Origin: Iris pallida
Lineage: Eukaryota; Streptophyta; Magnoliopsida; Asparagales; Iridaceae
Direction: 5' to 3'
Assembly: GCA_029216955.1 (NCBI GenBank)
Contig: JANAVB010031417.1
Span: 17,708,867-17,772,866 of the forward strand
DNA: 64,000 nucleotides
In this document: positions 37,301 through 46,835 of the stretch, one piece after another
Layout: the number at the start of each line of letters is the position of its first letter
Numbering within the stretch: position 1 is the first letter of the stretch
Program-made: the position numbers and the translations under genes
The notes under the pieces: model-generated
Seen by the model: the letters and a program-made list of their open reading frames with translations, nothing else
What the model was told of the DNA's origin: nothing
Databases searched by the model: none

Positions 37301-38089
37301 TGGCTTGCACCAGCGCAATGCAGCACAGCGCAAAGCACTGGCTGCGGTCATGCGCAATCGGCCCTGCGCTAAAGAGCACAGGCCGGGGGTGCGCAATCGG
37401 CCATGCGCTAAAGAGCGCAAGGCAGAGGGGTGTTCTTCCTGGCCGAGAGCAGGTCCAAGAACACCAAGAACTTCAATTCTTCATAACTTTGTCAAATCAA
37501 AACCAAATCTAGATTTTCAAAGTTCTAACTTGAGTAAAATCGAATTCTCTTCCACATGGAAGCATCAAAACATGCAAAAATTGAAGTTTAATAGATCAAA
37601 ACCAAGGATTTTCGAAAATGGTTAAAACCTAGATCTAGAAGAATGAAAGCTCCAAATCACAAAATGTCAAGTTCTAAAGTTGTTCTCCATGGCCTAATCT
37701 AGTTAATAGATAAATAAAAAGTGGTGCTTATTTGATGGCAAGGTGCACTTGCCTATGGGTTGGGGAGTTGTGTGGAAGAAGGAAGAAGAAGAAGTAGAAA
37801 GAAATTAATGGAGTTTATGGAGGAGAGAGAAAAGGTTGGTAGGTTTTAATGAGGGTGGTTGTGATAGAATGGAGGTGGAGAATTGGCTAACGTGTTCCAC
37901 TCATGATGAACCAAACCAAATCAAACCAACTCCACAAAATAAAACCAAGCCATGGTCCAAACCCATTTACGAGAAACCAAAATCCGCAAGTCGGGAAAAT
38001 AAAATATGTGCCGAAATCAAATCACGAGTACAAATACGAAATACAGGAAATGGGGGTGACACCAAGAAATAAACCAAACCATCATGGGC

Positions 38090-38390
38090 AAGTGGGTTGC
38101 GCAGAGGGTGGATGGCGCCGGGGTCAAGTGCGCCGGGGGATGGATGGCGCAGGGGGTCAAGTGCGCCGGAGGATGGATGGCGCAGGGGGTCAAGTACGTC
38201 GGGGTCAAGTGCGCCGGGCCGCATGGGCCGAGGGCGCATGGCCGATGGCGCACGGCCAAGGGCGCAGGGGAGGGGTGCACAGTTCGCCAAGGGGCAATCT
38301 GTGCTGATCAGCACTGCGCTAAAGAGCGCTGGCCGAGGGGGATGCGCGGTTCAGCACTGCGCTAAAGAGCGCAGGCTGATGTCTTCTTCT
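38090..38390. repeat. GCGCAGG/GCGCCGG tandem array
   Basis: The second GC-rich array of the duplicated U3. Units are GGATGGATGGCGCAGGGG plus GTCAAGTGCGCCGG, then diverged GCGCATGGCC-type units and two ACTGCGCTAAAGAGCGC blocks. Confidence 0.75.
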
Positions 38391-39014
38391 CCAGGCCGAG
38401 AGGAAGCATCAAGAACACCCAAAAGTTCAATTCTTCATATCTTGGCCAAATCAAAACGAAATCTAGATTTTCAAAGTTCTAACTTGTGTAAAATTGAATT
38501 CTCTTCCACATAGAAGCATCAAAACAAGCAAAAATCAAAGTTTGATAGATCAAAATCAAGAATTTCCGAAAATGGTTAAAACCTAGATCTAAAAAAATGG
38601 AAGCTCCAAATCACAAGATGACAAGTTCTAATGTTGTTCTCCATGGCCTAATCTAGCTAATGGACAAATAAAATGTGGTGCTTATTTAGTGGCAAGGTGC
38701 ACTTGCCTATGGAGGTTGGTGGAGGAAGGAAGAAGAAGATGGAGAAATTAATGGAGAGTAAAGAGGAGAGAGAAAAGTTAGGTGGAATTTAATGGGGGTG
38801 GGTTGTGGTGGAATGAAGGTGGAGTATAGGTTATGGTGTTCCAAGCATACTAAACCAAACCAAACCAAACCAATGCTACTCCACAGAATAAAACCAAGCC
38901 ATGTCAAAACCCAAAATACGAGAAAATCCAAAATTTTGCAAGTCGAAAAAATAAAAATACATGCCAAAATCCGATTACGAGTATAAATACGAAATACGGA
39001 AAACGGGGGTGACA

Positions 39015-39030
39015 ACTCTACCCACCTTAA
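39015..39030 (-). other. Polypurine tract of element D
   Basis: The minus strand reads TTTTAAGGTGGGTAGAGT next to the LTR start, the usual Tekay-like plus-strand primer. The same tract precedes the E 3' LTR. Confidence 0.8.
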
Positions 39031-39181
39031 AAGAATTCCATCCTCGGAATTTAATCAAGGAGCTAGAGATTGCCACGGCAAGCTATACTAAGCACCATCA
39101 ACTACACTAAGCTGTTCAATCATACAATCATACATGCAATCAAGGAATGAAAAGCATAAGGCATAAGAAAGACATTATACC

Positions 39182-39691
39182 TTACGAGTCAAACAGGTAG
39201 GGATATCGCGAACGGATATCATCCTTACGCTCCCACGTTGACTCACCTAGAGAGTGATGACCCCAAGCAACACGGACTAAACTAATAGTCTTGTTCTTGA
39301 GTATCTTCTCCCTCTGGTCCAAAATAGACACGGGCTTCTCCTCATATGAAAGCTTGGTACCAACAACCAATTCCGAATGATCCAGGATATGGCTCGGATC
39401 CGGGATATACCGTCGTAATTAGGACATATGGAATACATCATGCACCTCTCTTAGCGACGGCAAAAGAGCAAGACGATAGGATACATCTCCTACTCGCTCC
39501 AGGATACCGAACGGTCCTATATACCTAGGACTAAGCTTTTCCCGTACGCCAAAGCGAATGACGCCGCGGTTAGGCGAGATCCTAAGTAATACATGGTCGC
39601 CGATAGCAAACTCTAAGGGACGTCGATGAGCATCGGCCCAATGTCGCTGGCAGTCTTGGACAACTCGAAGATGATCCCTGACTCTTCTGAC
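39182..39691 (-). pseudogene. D pol C-terminus: integrase tail and chromodomain-like end
   Basis: Read down from 39691 on the minus strand, the sequence has the gypsy integrase C-terminal block (GDHVLLRISP, REKLSPRYIGPFGIL, SYRLALLP, VHDVFHMS). Then come a TAA at 39419-39421 and a chromodomain-like end (NKTISLVRVAWGHHS, GESTWERKDDIRSRYPYLF). Chromodomains in this place mark chromoviruses, where they steer integration to heterochromatin. The reading frame continues across the Sirevirus insertion to 50061 once a single CTGAC copy is counted. Dead by stop, insertion and upstream damage. Confidence 0.85.
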
Positions 39692-40361
39692 TGTAGAACC
39701 CTAGAGGGGGGTGAATAGGAAAATAAAAAATAACTAGTGCAACAGAAGCAATATATGACAAATAAAAATAAAAAGTGAGAAGATCAAACACAAGATGTAT
39801 CCTGGTATCCTCGCTTGAGGCAATCCAGTCCCAGAACTCTCTCCGGCTTAAATCCACTATTTAGTCAAATAATACACACGAGTTTGGATCCGAAGAACTC
39901 GCTAACTTCAACACAAGTTTGGATCCGAAGTCTCGCCAACTTCAACACACGAGTTTTCTTACGAAGGCTCGCCAACTTCAAACAAATGAGAAGAGAAACT
40001 TGTTGATCTTCTAACACATGAAGATCAAAATTTACAACTCTTAAATACTCTATCACTTTGGGAGAGGATGACAATTAAAAGCTTAAAGGGTATTAATGGT
40101 GGAGCTCTTGGTTGTTAAAAAATTTATGGCAAGAGTTGGTGAAAGCCTCAAGAGAGAGAGAGCTTTCTTTTATAGAGAAACCAAGAGTTGGTGGCATTTA
40201 ATGCTTCTGAATACAGGCAGACCGGTATGCCGTCGGTATGAAGCGGCATACCATCGGTATACCGGCCAAATAGTAACGGTCATATTAATGACCGTTTGAG
40301 AGCATTAAATGCGGCCATTAATGCTAGTCAGAGCAAATCAAAAACCAAATATTTGAAACTC

Positions 40362-40715
40362 GGTATACCGTCGGTATGCAGCAGCATACCGTCGGTATAC
40401 CGACGTTTTGGCACAGTAAGTTTTGGGTTGCTAAAAACGGTATACCGCCGGTATGCCGGAGCATGCCGTCGGTATGCCGACAATTTGTTACAGCAGCTTT
40501 TGGGTCGCTAAAAACGGTATACCGTCGGTATGCCGGAGCATGCCGTCGGTATGCCGACAATTTGTCACAGCAACTTTCTGGACACTAAAAACGGTATACC
40601 GTCGGTATGTCGAAGCATGCCGCCGGTATGCCGACAATTTGTCACAGCAACTTTCTGAACTCCAAAAACGGTATACCGTCGGTATGCCGAAGCATGTCGC
40701 CGGTATGCCACTCTG
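40362..40715. repeat. Palindromic GGTATACCG tandem units in S2 3' LTR
   Basis: Each ~76-bp unit carries GGTATACCG, CGGTATGCCG and GCATGCCG, then ACAATTTGTCACAGCAACTT. The same array is at 49432-49783 in the 5' LTR. Confidence 0.85.
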
Positions 40716-40887
40716 TAGGTATTTTCTTTTTGACTTGTTCTTTTACTTGTCATCCGTCCTTAGGTGTTTACAGATATACCTAGACTTTGTACAGACACGA
40801 AGACTCTAAGCAGGAGGACGCCGTCTTATGCAAGGAACGTCGGTAACTGCTTCAGTTTTCGATGTAAAAGATGATAGCGCTTGAACG

Positions 40888-41494
40888 TAGGGGTGAGCAT
40901 CGGTTCGGTTCGGTTCAAACCGAACCGAATATATGAAAACCGAAATAACCGTAAACTGTATTTCTCAAAACCGAAAACCGAACCGTTTTTATAAAAACCG
41001 AACAAAACTGAACCGAATTAATTCGGTTCAGTTTTCGGTCGGTTCGGTTTCATGGACCAATGTGCATGGCCTTCAAGTTTTTAGCAAAATGAGCATTTTA
41101 AATAAAAAAATTTAAAAAATATATGACATTATTGTATTTATGAATTGTTATATTACATAGAGTTAAAGATATTAGTATATATAGATTGAGGGTAGATAGA
41201 GAGAGTGCTCAAAGAAGTACCGACATAGAATAGGAGAAGAGAGTGCGCTCAGTTAGGGATTAATAAACATTAGTATATGTATATTGTGGGTAGTTTGATA
41301 AATTACTAAATCTAAATCGGTTTTCGGTTCGGTTCGGTTTTTTCGGATTAAGAACCGAAAACTGAACCGTTATTTCAAATTTTCAAAAATTTAAACCGTA
41401 AATCGAACCGATAACCGAAAAACCGAACCGTTTGTCATATTTCGGTTCGATTCGGTTCGGTTTTCGGTTTTCAACCGTTATATGCTCACCCCTA
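40888..41494. mobile_element. hAT-type MITE inserted in S2 3' LTR
   Basis: 607 bp with terminal inverted repeats TAGGGGTGAGCA...TGCTCACCCCTA, flanked by 8-bp duplications CTTGAACG (40880-40887, 41495-41502). The S2 5' LTR at about 49948 has a single CTTGAACG and no insert, so the empty site is visible in the same window. Arms rich in CGGTTCGGTT/AACCGAACCG are largely self-complementary. No transposase; a hAT enzyme in trans is inferred from the 8-bp duplication and the ends. Confidence 0.95.
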
Positions 41495-41605
41495 CTTGAA
41501 CGGAAGTGCTCCATGTAGTAGAGCTTCTGAGAATATTTGAATCTGAAGATACAGAAAACTAAACTACGAAGATGCTGTTAATAATCAAAATAAAATGTGC
41601 CAACA

Positions 41606-41720
41606 ATCTCCCCCATTTTGATAATTGACAAAATAGAGAGATAGAATCTTCAGGGAGGAACTCCCCCGTAGGAAGACAACTCCCCCTCAATACGTTTTCT
41701 CCCCGTTTGTCACTTAGTCA
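41606..41720 (-). other. Multiple polypurine tracts of S2
   Basis: Minus-strand runs AAATGGGGGAGATT (next to the LTR), ACGGGGGAGTT, GAGGGGGAGTT and ACGGGGAGAAAA lie within about 110 bp, as in S1. Confidence 0.85.
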
Positions 41721-42036
41721 AAGATGGGAAAACAAAATAAAAAATAGCAATAATGAGAACAAGAGCATAGAATAAAAAAGCACGTATTTATATGTAGAAG
41801 TGAAAGCTTAATACATGCAAGAGTTCATACTACAAAAGACAAATAAAAAGACTCTCCGCACAAGAGTTTGATAACAAGAGACAGACATAAACTAAGTCCC
41901 CGAAGGACTGCAAAGTACTAGGATCAACCACACAAAGGTCTCCGAAAGACCGCAAAGGACAGAACATAAAAACAAAACAAACACACATAACTAGAACATG
42001 CATTATTCGAGACCATCACCCAAAGGTTAGACACCC

Positions 42037-43236
42037 CTACTCGTCCGCCGGATCGTCCCCACCATCCTGAGCTTGTTGAAAGGCACCATAAGGATCAATG
42101 TCGTCCGGGTACATGAACCCATAGGCATTGGGATCGGAGAAGCGCGAACCCTAGTACATTGGATCTTGAAGATTGAGATCCAGATACATGTCCCGGTCTT
42201 GAATGGTGCGCTGGATAAAATAAGCTTGATCATGAAAGCGGGCTTGAATCAGATTCCCAAGGCCACGAGTATGAGCCCTCATCTGTTCCTCTGCCTGGGC
42301 CATGCGTATGTCGAAGTGCTACTGAGTCAGCGACATGTATCGGCCGAAAACAGGAGGAGTAGATGCGGAAGCAGCATGAGTGGAAGCTGGTGGCTCTTGG
42401 GAAGACGAGGCACGTGAAGTAGAGGCACCACTAAGGGAACGAGAAACAGCAAGATAGGAAGGGACGCCATCCGAGGAGCAAAGAGAGAGATCAACTTGCC
42501 GGGCTTCCAGAAGGAGAGTGATGAGGGAGCCGTAGTAGAGGTTCTGCTTTTCCGTGGGCATGACACACCGGAAGAGAAGAAGGAGAGTCTTCGGGAAGGA
42601 GAAGGACTTCCGGGCATAAAGATAATACATGCACACGAGGGCATCGCCGGTAATGGCATCGTAGTTTCCGCCCTTAGGAAAGAGTGTATGACACACAATC
42701 CTTTGGAGCTCGTAGTAAAACGGCTCCAGCTGTGCAGAAAGGGCCGGAATAGCAGGAGGGTTGGGGCCTTTGCAGATGATACGGCAGAACTCGTCGAAGG
42801 GTGACGCCGCCGAGGAGTGAAGAGCAGCCAAGGATGGCAAGGCTTCCCCTTTGTCCGGGATGCCGAGGATGTGCCCGATGTCCCGAGACGTGAGACGAAA
42901 GTGACGATCATTGACCATGGACTGAATGGCGGAGTGGTCGTCGTCCGGGACCAAGTTGCAATAGAATAGACGGACGGCAGCGGGGTAGACGGGTATTTGA
43001 CGTCGAAGCAGGGAGGAGAGTCCGACTTCGTCAAACAAGGAGACATGGCCGGGGAAGAGATTCCAATTTATAGCTTGTCCCTTGAAAACATTGTGATGAA
43101 CAAAGTGTTGGAACCACAACTCGGCCGCCAAGGAATTGGTAAAGACCCGTTGGTCATACCCGTGAGGTTGAGCCACCGGGATGAAAGTGTTGAAGAAAGA
43201 GGAGGAGGAGGAGCTGGGACGCTTCGGATTGGCCAT
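42037..43236 (-). pseudogene. Env-like ORF of Sirevirus S2
   Basis: The ATG at 43236 opens a 305-codon frame (start MANPKRPSSS). The same frame continues past TAGs at 42319-42321 and 42151-42153 to a third TAG at 42037-42039, for 400 codons in all. Those two inner stops are probably nonsense changes, since the S1 relative has matching C-terminal sequence (FSDPNAYGF region). The N-terminus is Ser-rich, the middle is a helical globular region with LFYCNL and DIGHILGIPDKGEAL, and the C-terminal third is Ser/Ala/Pro-rich then Gln/Asp-rich. It belongs to the putative plant transposon protein family encoded downstream of pol in Sireviruses. No convincing membrane segment is seen, so env-like is positional only. 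Confidence 0.8.
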
Positions 43237-43617
43237 GGATGAAGGTTAGGGTTTAGGAGAGGATGAGAGAAGAGTAGGGAGAAGAGATAGAAGAAATAGG
43301 GTTTTAATAGAGTGGTAGGGAGATGAAAGGTTGGATTTTGAAAAAGGAAGGGTGGGTTGGGAACGGATGAAGAGGGAAGTAATGGAGGATAGGAATAGTT
43401 AGTGGGTTGGAAATAATGAAAGTGGAGTAAAAAGAGGAGTAAATGGAGGATGTGAAGAGATGGGTAATAAATGTGATGGGAGGTTAAGAAGTTGAAAGAT
43501 GAGAGGGTAATTAATAGGGAAGAGATTGATGTGAGGGAATTTAATGAGGGTTGAGAAGAATAAAGGAAGAAGGAATAAAGTGGGACCCAGTTCTGGATTT
43601 GAAATCCTGTCCGCCTC

Positions 43618-43745
43618 CATCCGGCATGCCGGCGGTATGCCGACGTGTACCGACGGTATGCCGAGTTTCGAGACAGAACCTAATTCTGAATCGAAAAACG
43701 GCATGCCACCGGTATACAGCTGTATATCGTCGGTGTGCCGGCCTA
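43618..43745. repeat. LTR-type GGTATGCCG motifs in the pol/env spacer of S2
   Basis: GGCATGCCGGCGGTATGCCG, ACCGACGGTATGCCG and GGCATGCCACCGGTATAC lie between pol and the env-like ORF. They have the same core as the tandem units in the S2 LTRs. Confidence 0.75.
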
Positions 43746-43751
43746 GTTGGA

Positions 43752-46700
43752 TTATGGATCAAAGGATAAAATGCCTAATTCTCGGCAAAGGAAGGTGAAA
43801 CGATCTTCCGGGAGCGGTTTGGTGAAAATATCGGCTAACTGATAGATAGTATCAATAAATTCAAGACGAATATCTCCCTTTTGTTGATGGTCACGAAGAA
43901 AATGGTGTCTAATTTCAATGTGCTTCGTGCGTGAGTGACAAATCGGGTTTTTCGTGAGATTGATTGAGCTAGTGTTATCACATTTAATTGGGGTGCAAGA
44001 ATGAGAAATGCCATAATCTAAAAGTGTTTGTGACATCCAAAGAATTTGTGCACAACAGCAACCAGCCGCAATATACTCGGCCTCAGTGGTTGAAAGAGCA
44101 ACAAAAATTTTTTTCTTACTAAACCACGATACCAAAGACTTCCCGAGGAATTGACATGTGCCACTAGTGCTTTTCCGGTCAATCTTGCATCCGACAAAAT
44201 CCGCATCCGAAAAGCCGTGAAGCTCGAAGGATGAGGATTTCGGATACCAAAGTCCCATATTAATAGTGCCTTTGAGATAACGAAAAATGTGCTTAACGGC
44301 ACACAAGTGTGATTCCTTTGGATTGGCTTGATATCGTGCACACAAGCAAACACTAAACATGATATCAGGACGGCTAGCAGTTAAATAAAGTAAGCTACCG
44401 ATCATACCTCTATACTTACGAATGTCGACCGATGTGCTATCTTCATCATTGTCAAGCTTTGTCATTGTGGCCATAGGAGTCCTCATTGATTTGGATGAGT
44501 CGAGGTCGAAACGCTTGAGGAGGTCATTTGTATATTTCGCTTGATTAATGAAGGTTCATTTGGGTCCTTGTTTGATTTGTAAACCCAAAAAGAAGGAAAG
44601 TTCACCCATCATACTCATTTCAAACTCTTCCTGCATAACTTTAGCAAATTCTACACAAAGAGTGTTGTTAGTAGAACCAAAAATAATATCATCGACATAA
44701 ATTTGAACCAATAAGAGAGTGCCATTATGGGATTTAATAAAAAGTGTTGTGTCAACTTTTCCCTTTGAAAAATTGTGAGAAACAAAAAAAGAGCTAAGGC
44801 GCTCATACCAAGCACGGGGAGCTTGTTTGAGGCCATAAAGGGCTTTATGGAGTTTGAACACGTGATTTGGAAATTGAAAATCTTTAAAGTCGGGAGGTTG
44901 TTTAACATAAACTTCCTCTTTAATAATATCATTTAGAAAAGCACTCTTAACATCCATTTGAAAGAGCTTAAAGTCATTAAAACAAGCAAAAGCACAAAAC
45001 ATACGAATGGATTCAAGCCGTGCAACCGGAGCATAGGTTTCGTCGTAGTCAATGCCTTCCTCTTGGTTATAGCCTTGAGCAACCAATCGGGCTTTGTTAC
45101 GAGTCAGTAACCCATCTTCATTAAGTTTGTTACGAAACACCCATTTTATTCCAATAATGGGATGATTGCTAGGTTTTGGGACAAGTTCCCAAACCTTGCT
45201 TCGTTCGAATTGATTTAGCTCCTCTTGCATAGCTATCATCCAAAACTCATCAAGAAAAGCTTCATTAACATTTTTAGGCTCTATTTGAGAGATAAAAGCT
45301 ACATTTGCACAAAGATCACGAGTGGCGGATCTAGTGCTAACACTGGAGGAAGGATCCCCAATGATAAGCTTCTTAGGATTATTGGTGACAAATCTCCATT
45401 CTTTTGGGAGATCCTTTTGAGAAGGCTCGAGAGGAGGAGACTCTTTTGATGGAGTCACAACTTCATTGTTAGATGAAGAAGGACGATCTTCAATAGAGGA
45501 GTTCTCCAATCCAAACGAGATGTCATCAATATCCTCAGAAGAGGAGAATGTAGAAGAGTTGAGTTCATTAAAAGTGACATTGATTGACTCTTCGACAACA
45601 AGACTTCTTTTGTTAAAAATACGAAAACCTTTACTATGAGTAGAGTATCCAAGGAATATTCCTTCATAGGCTTTTTTTTCAAACTTGCCTAGGTTATCCT
45701 TGGTATTCAAAATAAAACAATTGCAACCAAAAACTTTGAAATATTAAATAGAGGAAAATTTGTCAAACCAAAGCTCATAAGGAGTCTTCTTAGAAATAGG
45801 TCTAATCAAGACCCTATTAATAACATGACATACCGTATTAACGGCTTCCGCCCAAAAATATTGGAGGACCTTATATTGGTTTAACATAACCCGGGCCATA
45901 TCGCCAAGGGTTCTATTCTTTCTCTCCACAACACCATTTTGTTGAGGAGTTCGTGGACAAGAAAAATCATGTCCAAAACCATTCTTTTCATAAAATCTTT
46001 TGAAATCGGCATTATCAAATTCTTCTCCATGATCACTTCTAATTTTGTTAATAGAAAAACCTTTCTCATTTTGAACACGTTTACAAAAGGCAACAAATTC
46101 ACGAAAAGTGTCACTTTTGCAAGCAAGAAAAATAACCCAAGTAAATCTTAAAAAATCATCAACTAAAACAAAAGCATAAAGCTTGCCTCCAAGGCTAGCA
46201 ACTCTACTAGGCCCAAAAAGATCCATATGGATAAGTTGAAGGGGTCTAGAAGTACTCACAGAGTTGATTGATTTGAAGGAAGACTTTGTTAACTTACTCT
46301 TCTCGCATTCTTCACACACCATATCCTTTTTGAATGGGATACTTGGGAGTCCTCTTACGAGCTTCTTGGTAGCAAGACGAGAGATGGTATCCATGTTGGC
46401 GTGTCCAAGCCTCATGTGCCAAAGCCAACTCTCATCATTTTTAGCAACTAAGCACCTGTCATTGTTAGTGTCTTCAACAAGATATAAAACATAGATATTG
46501 TTTTCTCTAATTCCTTCATAAACAATAGATCCATTAGAACTATCGGTAATGAAGCATTTGAGTTTAACAAACTTGATATCATAACCATTATCGGTAAGAT
46601 GACTAATACTAAGAAGATTATGTTTAAGATTAGTAACAAGACACACATTCTTAATACAAGGATAAGGAGGGGAACCTATATTACCATTTCCTATAATGTG

Positions 46701-46835
46701 ACCTTTGAGATTGTTACCAAAAGAGACGTGTCCTTCCTTCTTCATCGATAGCATTGTAAATAATAAAGCATCCCCGGTCATGTGTCGAGAACAAACGCTA
46801 TCGAGAATCTACTTGCTTCTAGCATGAAAAGGACT
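43752..46835 (-). pseudogene. Pol polyprotein of Sirevirus S2 (PR-IN-RT-RNase H)
   Basis: One phase runs through the whole gene, broken by three stops: TAG at 46809-46811 (Trp just before the protease site in S1), TAA at 45744-45746 and TGA at 44556-44558. The protease triad reads DSV instead of DSG (46794-46802). GAG-pre-integrase HMRLGHANMDTIS and integrase CEECEKSK are present. The integrase core has HMDLFGPSR, SDHGEEF and QNGVVERKNRTL. The reverse transcriptase has [12 protein letters not shown] and YVDDIIFGSTN (about 44680-44706). RNase H has SDADFVGCKIDRKSTSG, TTEAEYIAAG and the terminal KHIEIRHHFLRDH. The frame is +1 relative to gag, as in S1. Otherwise well preserved. Confidence 0.92.

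Larger units (their letters stand above)
35379..39014 (-). repeat. 3' LTR of element D (Tekay-like), 3.6 kb
   Basis: Starts TGTCACCCCCGTTTTCCG at 39014 on the minus strand and ends GGGGCGTGACA at 35379. It directly follows a polypurine tract and D pol. The U3 half is duplicated: 36990-38063 and 38064-39014 share long blocks such as TCTAGATTTTCAAAGTTCTA, and a second LTR-like start TGTCACCCCCATTTCC lies at about 38062. Each half carries its own TGCGCA-rich array. The candidate 5-bp flank is CCAAA (35374-35378); the partner is not visible. Confidence 0.75.
39692..41605 (-). repeat. 3' LTR of Sirevirus S2
   Basis: 1914 bp, of which 607 bp is a MITE (40888-41494) and 8 bp its target duplication. 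Without these it is 1299 bp against 1301 bp for the 5' LTR. Between 40362 and 40715 it holds about five tandem ~76-bp units built on GGTATACCGTCGGTATGCCG. Confidence 0.92.

Noticed and set aside
37058..37625. Cys/Ala-rich ORFs on both strands
   Set aside because: Produced by the TGCGCA array, which is open in several frames at once.
40296..40809. ORFs rich in YRRYA and CRSMPSVCRQF repeats
   Set aside because: Translations of the palindromic LTR units; duplicated in the other LTR.
42319..43236. A host gene encoding a 305-residue protein
   Set aside because: Position between pol and the polypurine tracts of S2 and homology to the S1 ORF show it belongs to the retroelement.
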